Shown here: in pieces, positions 32,267-33,212 of the stretch
Position numbering within the stretch: the stretch's first letter is position 1
Layout: the number at the start of each line of letters is the position of its first letter
Source: Actinomycetales bacterium
GTDB taxonomy: Bacteria > Actinomycetota > Actinomycetes > S36-B12
Length of the DNA: 33,212 nucleotides
Assembly (NCBI GenBank): GCA_018970765.1
Contig: JAGWVT010000025.1
Location: forward strand, 1-33,212
Reading direction: 5' to 3'
Position numbers and translations under genes: made by a program
Notes under the pieces: model-generated
What the model was told of the DNA's origin: nothing
Seen by the model: only the letters and a program-made list of their open reading frames with translations
Database searches by the model: none

Positions 32267-33043
32267 TCAGTCCTCGGGAAGTGGGTCTGCCGGGTGTGGT
32301 TGCAAGCCGACGCGATCGTCGGGCGCAAGCACGGTCAACAGCAGGCGCTCGCGTGCCTGGCACAGCCGCACAAGTTCGGTATACGCAGGTTCGCCAATCA
32401 GGGCGATCAGTTCGGTGCGCGAGGAGAGGTAGACCGGTTCGGCACCGGTGTGTGCCTCGGTGTTACCTGAGCAGTACCAGTCCAGGTCGTGACCGCCCTC
32501 GCCCCAGGCCCGCCGGTCGTACTCACCGATCACCACCACGAGGCGCTCCTCGCCGTCCTCGTATTTGACATTGTCGTAGCTGCGCCGGATTGGTAGCTGC
32601 CAGCAGACCTCAGGCTTGGTCTCCACGAACGAGACGCCTTCACGGTCGGCTAGCGCATGTAGGGCACAGCCGTAACCACCGGGGAAGTCAAGGCTGTTGT
32701 GGAACACGCAAGCACCCTTGTGAACACGCGTCTTGTAGGACCCGTCTTCTTTGACGACCCAGCCCTTGCTGCGGCCGATCGGGGCATTTTCCCAATGTTC
32801 ATCGGAGAGTTTCTCAACCCAGTGCTTGACGCGCTTCTCATCCTTCTTTTCGGAGAAATGCGCACCGTGCACGCAGCAGCCAGCATCGGGCCGGTCATTG
32901 TCAATACCCGGGCAGCCGCGGCCGAAGATGCAGGTCCAACGAGAGGTGAGCCAGGTCAGGTCGGCACGGATCAATTGATCGGTGTCAGCGGGGTCGACGA
33001 ATTCAACCCATTGACGGGGGAAGTCCAAAGGCACCTCAGGCAT
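32267..33043 (-). CDS. Conserved actinobacterial cysteine-rich protein (Rv0495c-like)
   Basis: 258 residues, no signal peptide. Cysteines sit in conserved-looking motifs: WTCIFGRGCPG, AGCCVHGAHF, GACVFHN, GYGCALHAL and PEVCWQLPIRR, with further HDLDWYCSGN. The pattern suggests a metal or iron-sulfur site like that of YkgJ/DUF3109-type proteins. From memory it closely resembles M. tuberculosis Rv0495c, which is likewise divergent from a Ppx-type gene. The function is unknown. ATG 33043 has a TAGGGT box 6 nt upstream. Confidence 0.82.
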   Translation of the reverse strand: MPEVPLDFPRQWVEFVDPADTDQLIRADLTWLTSRWTCIFGRGCPGIDNDRPDAGCCVHGAHFSEKKDEKRVKHWVEKLSDEHWENAPIGRSKGWVVKEDGSYKTRVHKGACVFHNSLDFPGGYGCALHALADREGVSFVETKPEVCWQLPIRRSYDNVKYEDGEERLVVVIGEYDRRAWGEGGHDLDWYCSGNTEAHTGAEPVYLSSRTELIALIGEPAYTELVRLCQARERLLLTVLAPDDRVGLQPHPADPLPED

Positions 33044-33049
33044 GCCACG

Positions 33050-33055
33050 ACCCTA
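33050..33055 (-). promoter_or_regulatory. -10 box of the Rv0495c-like gene (leaderless)
   Basis: TAGGGT on the minus strand is 6 nt from ATG 33043. The 56-nt gap to the divergent gene holds both promoters, so their -35 regions must overlap or be shared. Confidence 0.5.
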
Positions 33056-33087
33056 TTCGGTGACCAACTAATGGACGGTAACTCGGG

Positions 33088-33093
33088 TAGCGT
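33088..33093 (+). promoter_or_regulatory. -10 box of the Ppx/GppA gene (leaderless)
   Basis: TAGCGT is 6 nt from GTG 33100, without a Shine-Dalgarno sequence. Confidence 0.5.
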
Positions 33094-33099
33094 CAGCAT

Positions 33100-33212
33100 G
33101 TGCGCCTGGCGGTTCTGGACATCGGTTCGAACACCGTGCACCTGCTCATCGTGGATGCCCATCACGGTGGGGCACCGCTGCCGGAGTCGAAGATGAGTCG
33201 ACCACTCCGGCT
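33100..33212 (+). CDS. Ppx/GppA exopolyphosphatase family protein, 5' part only
   Basis: The frame from GTG 33100 runs to the window edge (37 codons) and begins [20 protein letters not shown], the phosphate-1 loop of the Ppx/GppA branch of the actin-like ATPase fold (DIGSNTxxL). Such enzymes hydrolyse polyphosphate or pppGpp. The divergent Rv0495c-like neighbour indicates the Ppx1 (Rv0496) type. The rest lies outside the window. Confidence 0.88.
   Translation, partial: MRLAVLDIGSNTVHLLIVDAHHGGAPLPESKMSRPLR

Noticed and set aside
1-33212. CRISPR array, insertion sequence, integrase or phage genes
   Set aside because: No regularly spaced repeats, transposase or integrase motifs were seen on either strand.

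Overview
This 33.2 kb window is a gene-dense chromosomal segment of a high-GC Actinomycetota bacterium (class not resolved from the sequence). The evidence is gene content and order typical of that phylum (a protein O-mannosyltransferase, a CysQ-type phosphatase, ClpC1, and an Rv0495c-like gene divergent from ppx), many GTG/TTG starts, and frequent leaderless promoters. I see no insertion sequence, prophage, CRISPR array or rRNA. The only mobile-type element is a small VapBC-like toxin-antitoxin pair.

Layout. 1-1557 (-): protein O-mannosyltransferase, cut by the left edge just before its C-terminus. 1626-3077 (+): an accessory pair of exported proteins, the first preceded by a possible 12-codon leader ORF. 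3111-8267 (+): the housekeeping run rsmI-metG-tatD-rsmA-ispE. 8251-9990 (-): a fatty-acyl desaturase followed by a TetR regulator, with a dense cluster of overlapping palindromes upstream. 10119-10189: tRNA-Gln(TTG). 10256-10916 (+): VapBC-like pair. 10972-20240 (+): glmU-prs-rplY-pth-cysQ-mfd-lipoprotein-mazG. 20251-22651 (+): a DUF885 putative metallopeptidase and a HAD hydrolase. 22611-25979 (-): phosphoenolpyruvate carboxylase and a MobA-like nucleotidyltransferase. 26187-28682 (+): clpC. 28716-32232: small membrane protein, mutY (-), an anchored exported protein and radA (-). 32267-33212: an Rv0495c-like cysteine-rich protein (-) divergent from a Ppx/GppA gene cut by the right edge.

How the genes fit together. 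Much of the window serves translation and its quality control (rsmI, metG, rsmA, rplY, pth, tRNA-Gln), DNA repair (mfd, mutY, radA), nucleotide-pool hygiene (mazG), precursor supply for envelope and isoprenoids (glmU, ispE, prs), proteolysis (clpC) and anaplerosis (ppc). From memory of M. tuberculosis gene order, three conserved blocks are joined here: Rv1002c-Rv1022-like, Rv3585-Rv3596c-like and Rv0495c/Rv0496-like. rpfB, eno-ftsB and disA, often found at the corresponding places, are absent from them.

The most striking non-coding patterns are (1) a TANNNT box exactly 6-7 nt before the start codon of ten genes, indicating widespread leaderless transcription; (2) four overlapping palindromes before the desaturase gene, very likely the TetR operator; and (3) a perfect AGGAGG-led 12-codon ORF with an ATGA overlap to the first secreted-protein gene. 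I found no convincing wholly new multi-gene system.
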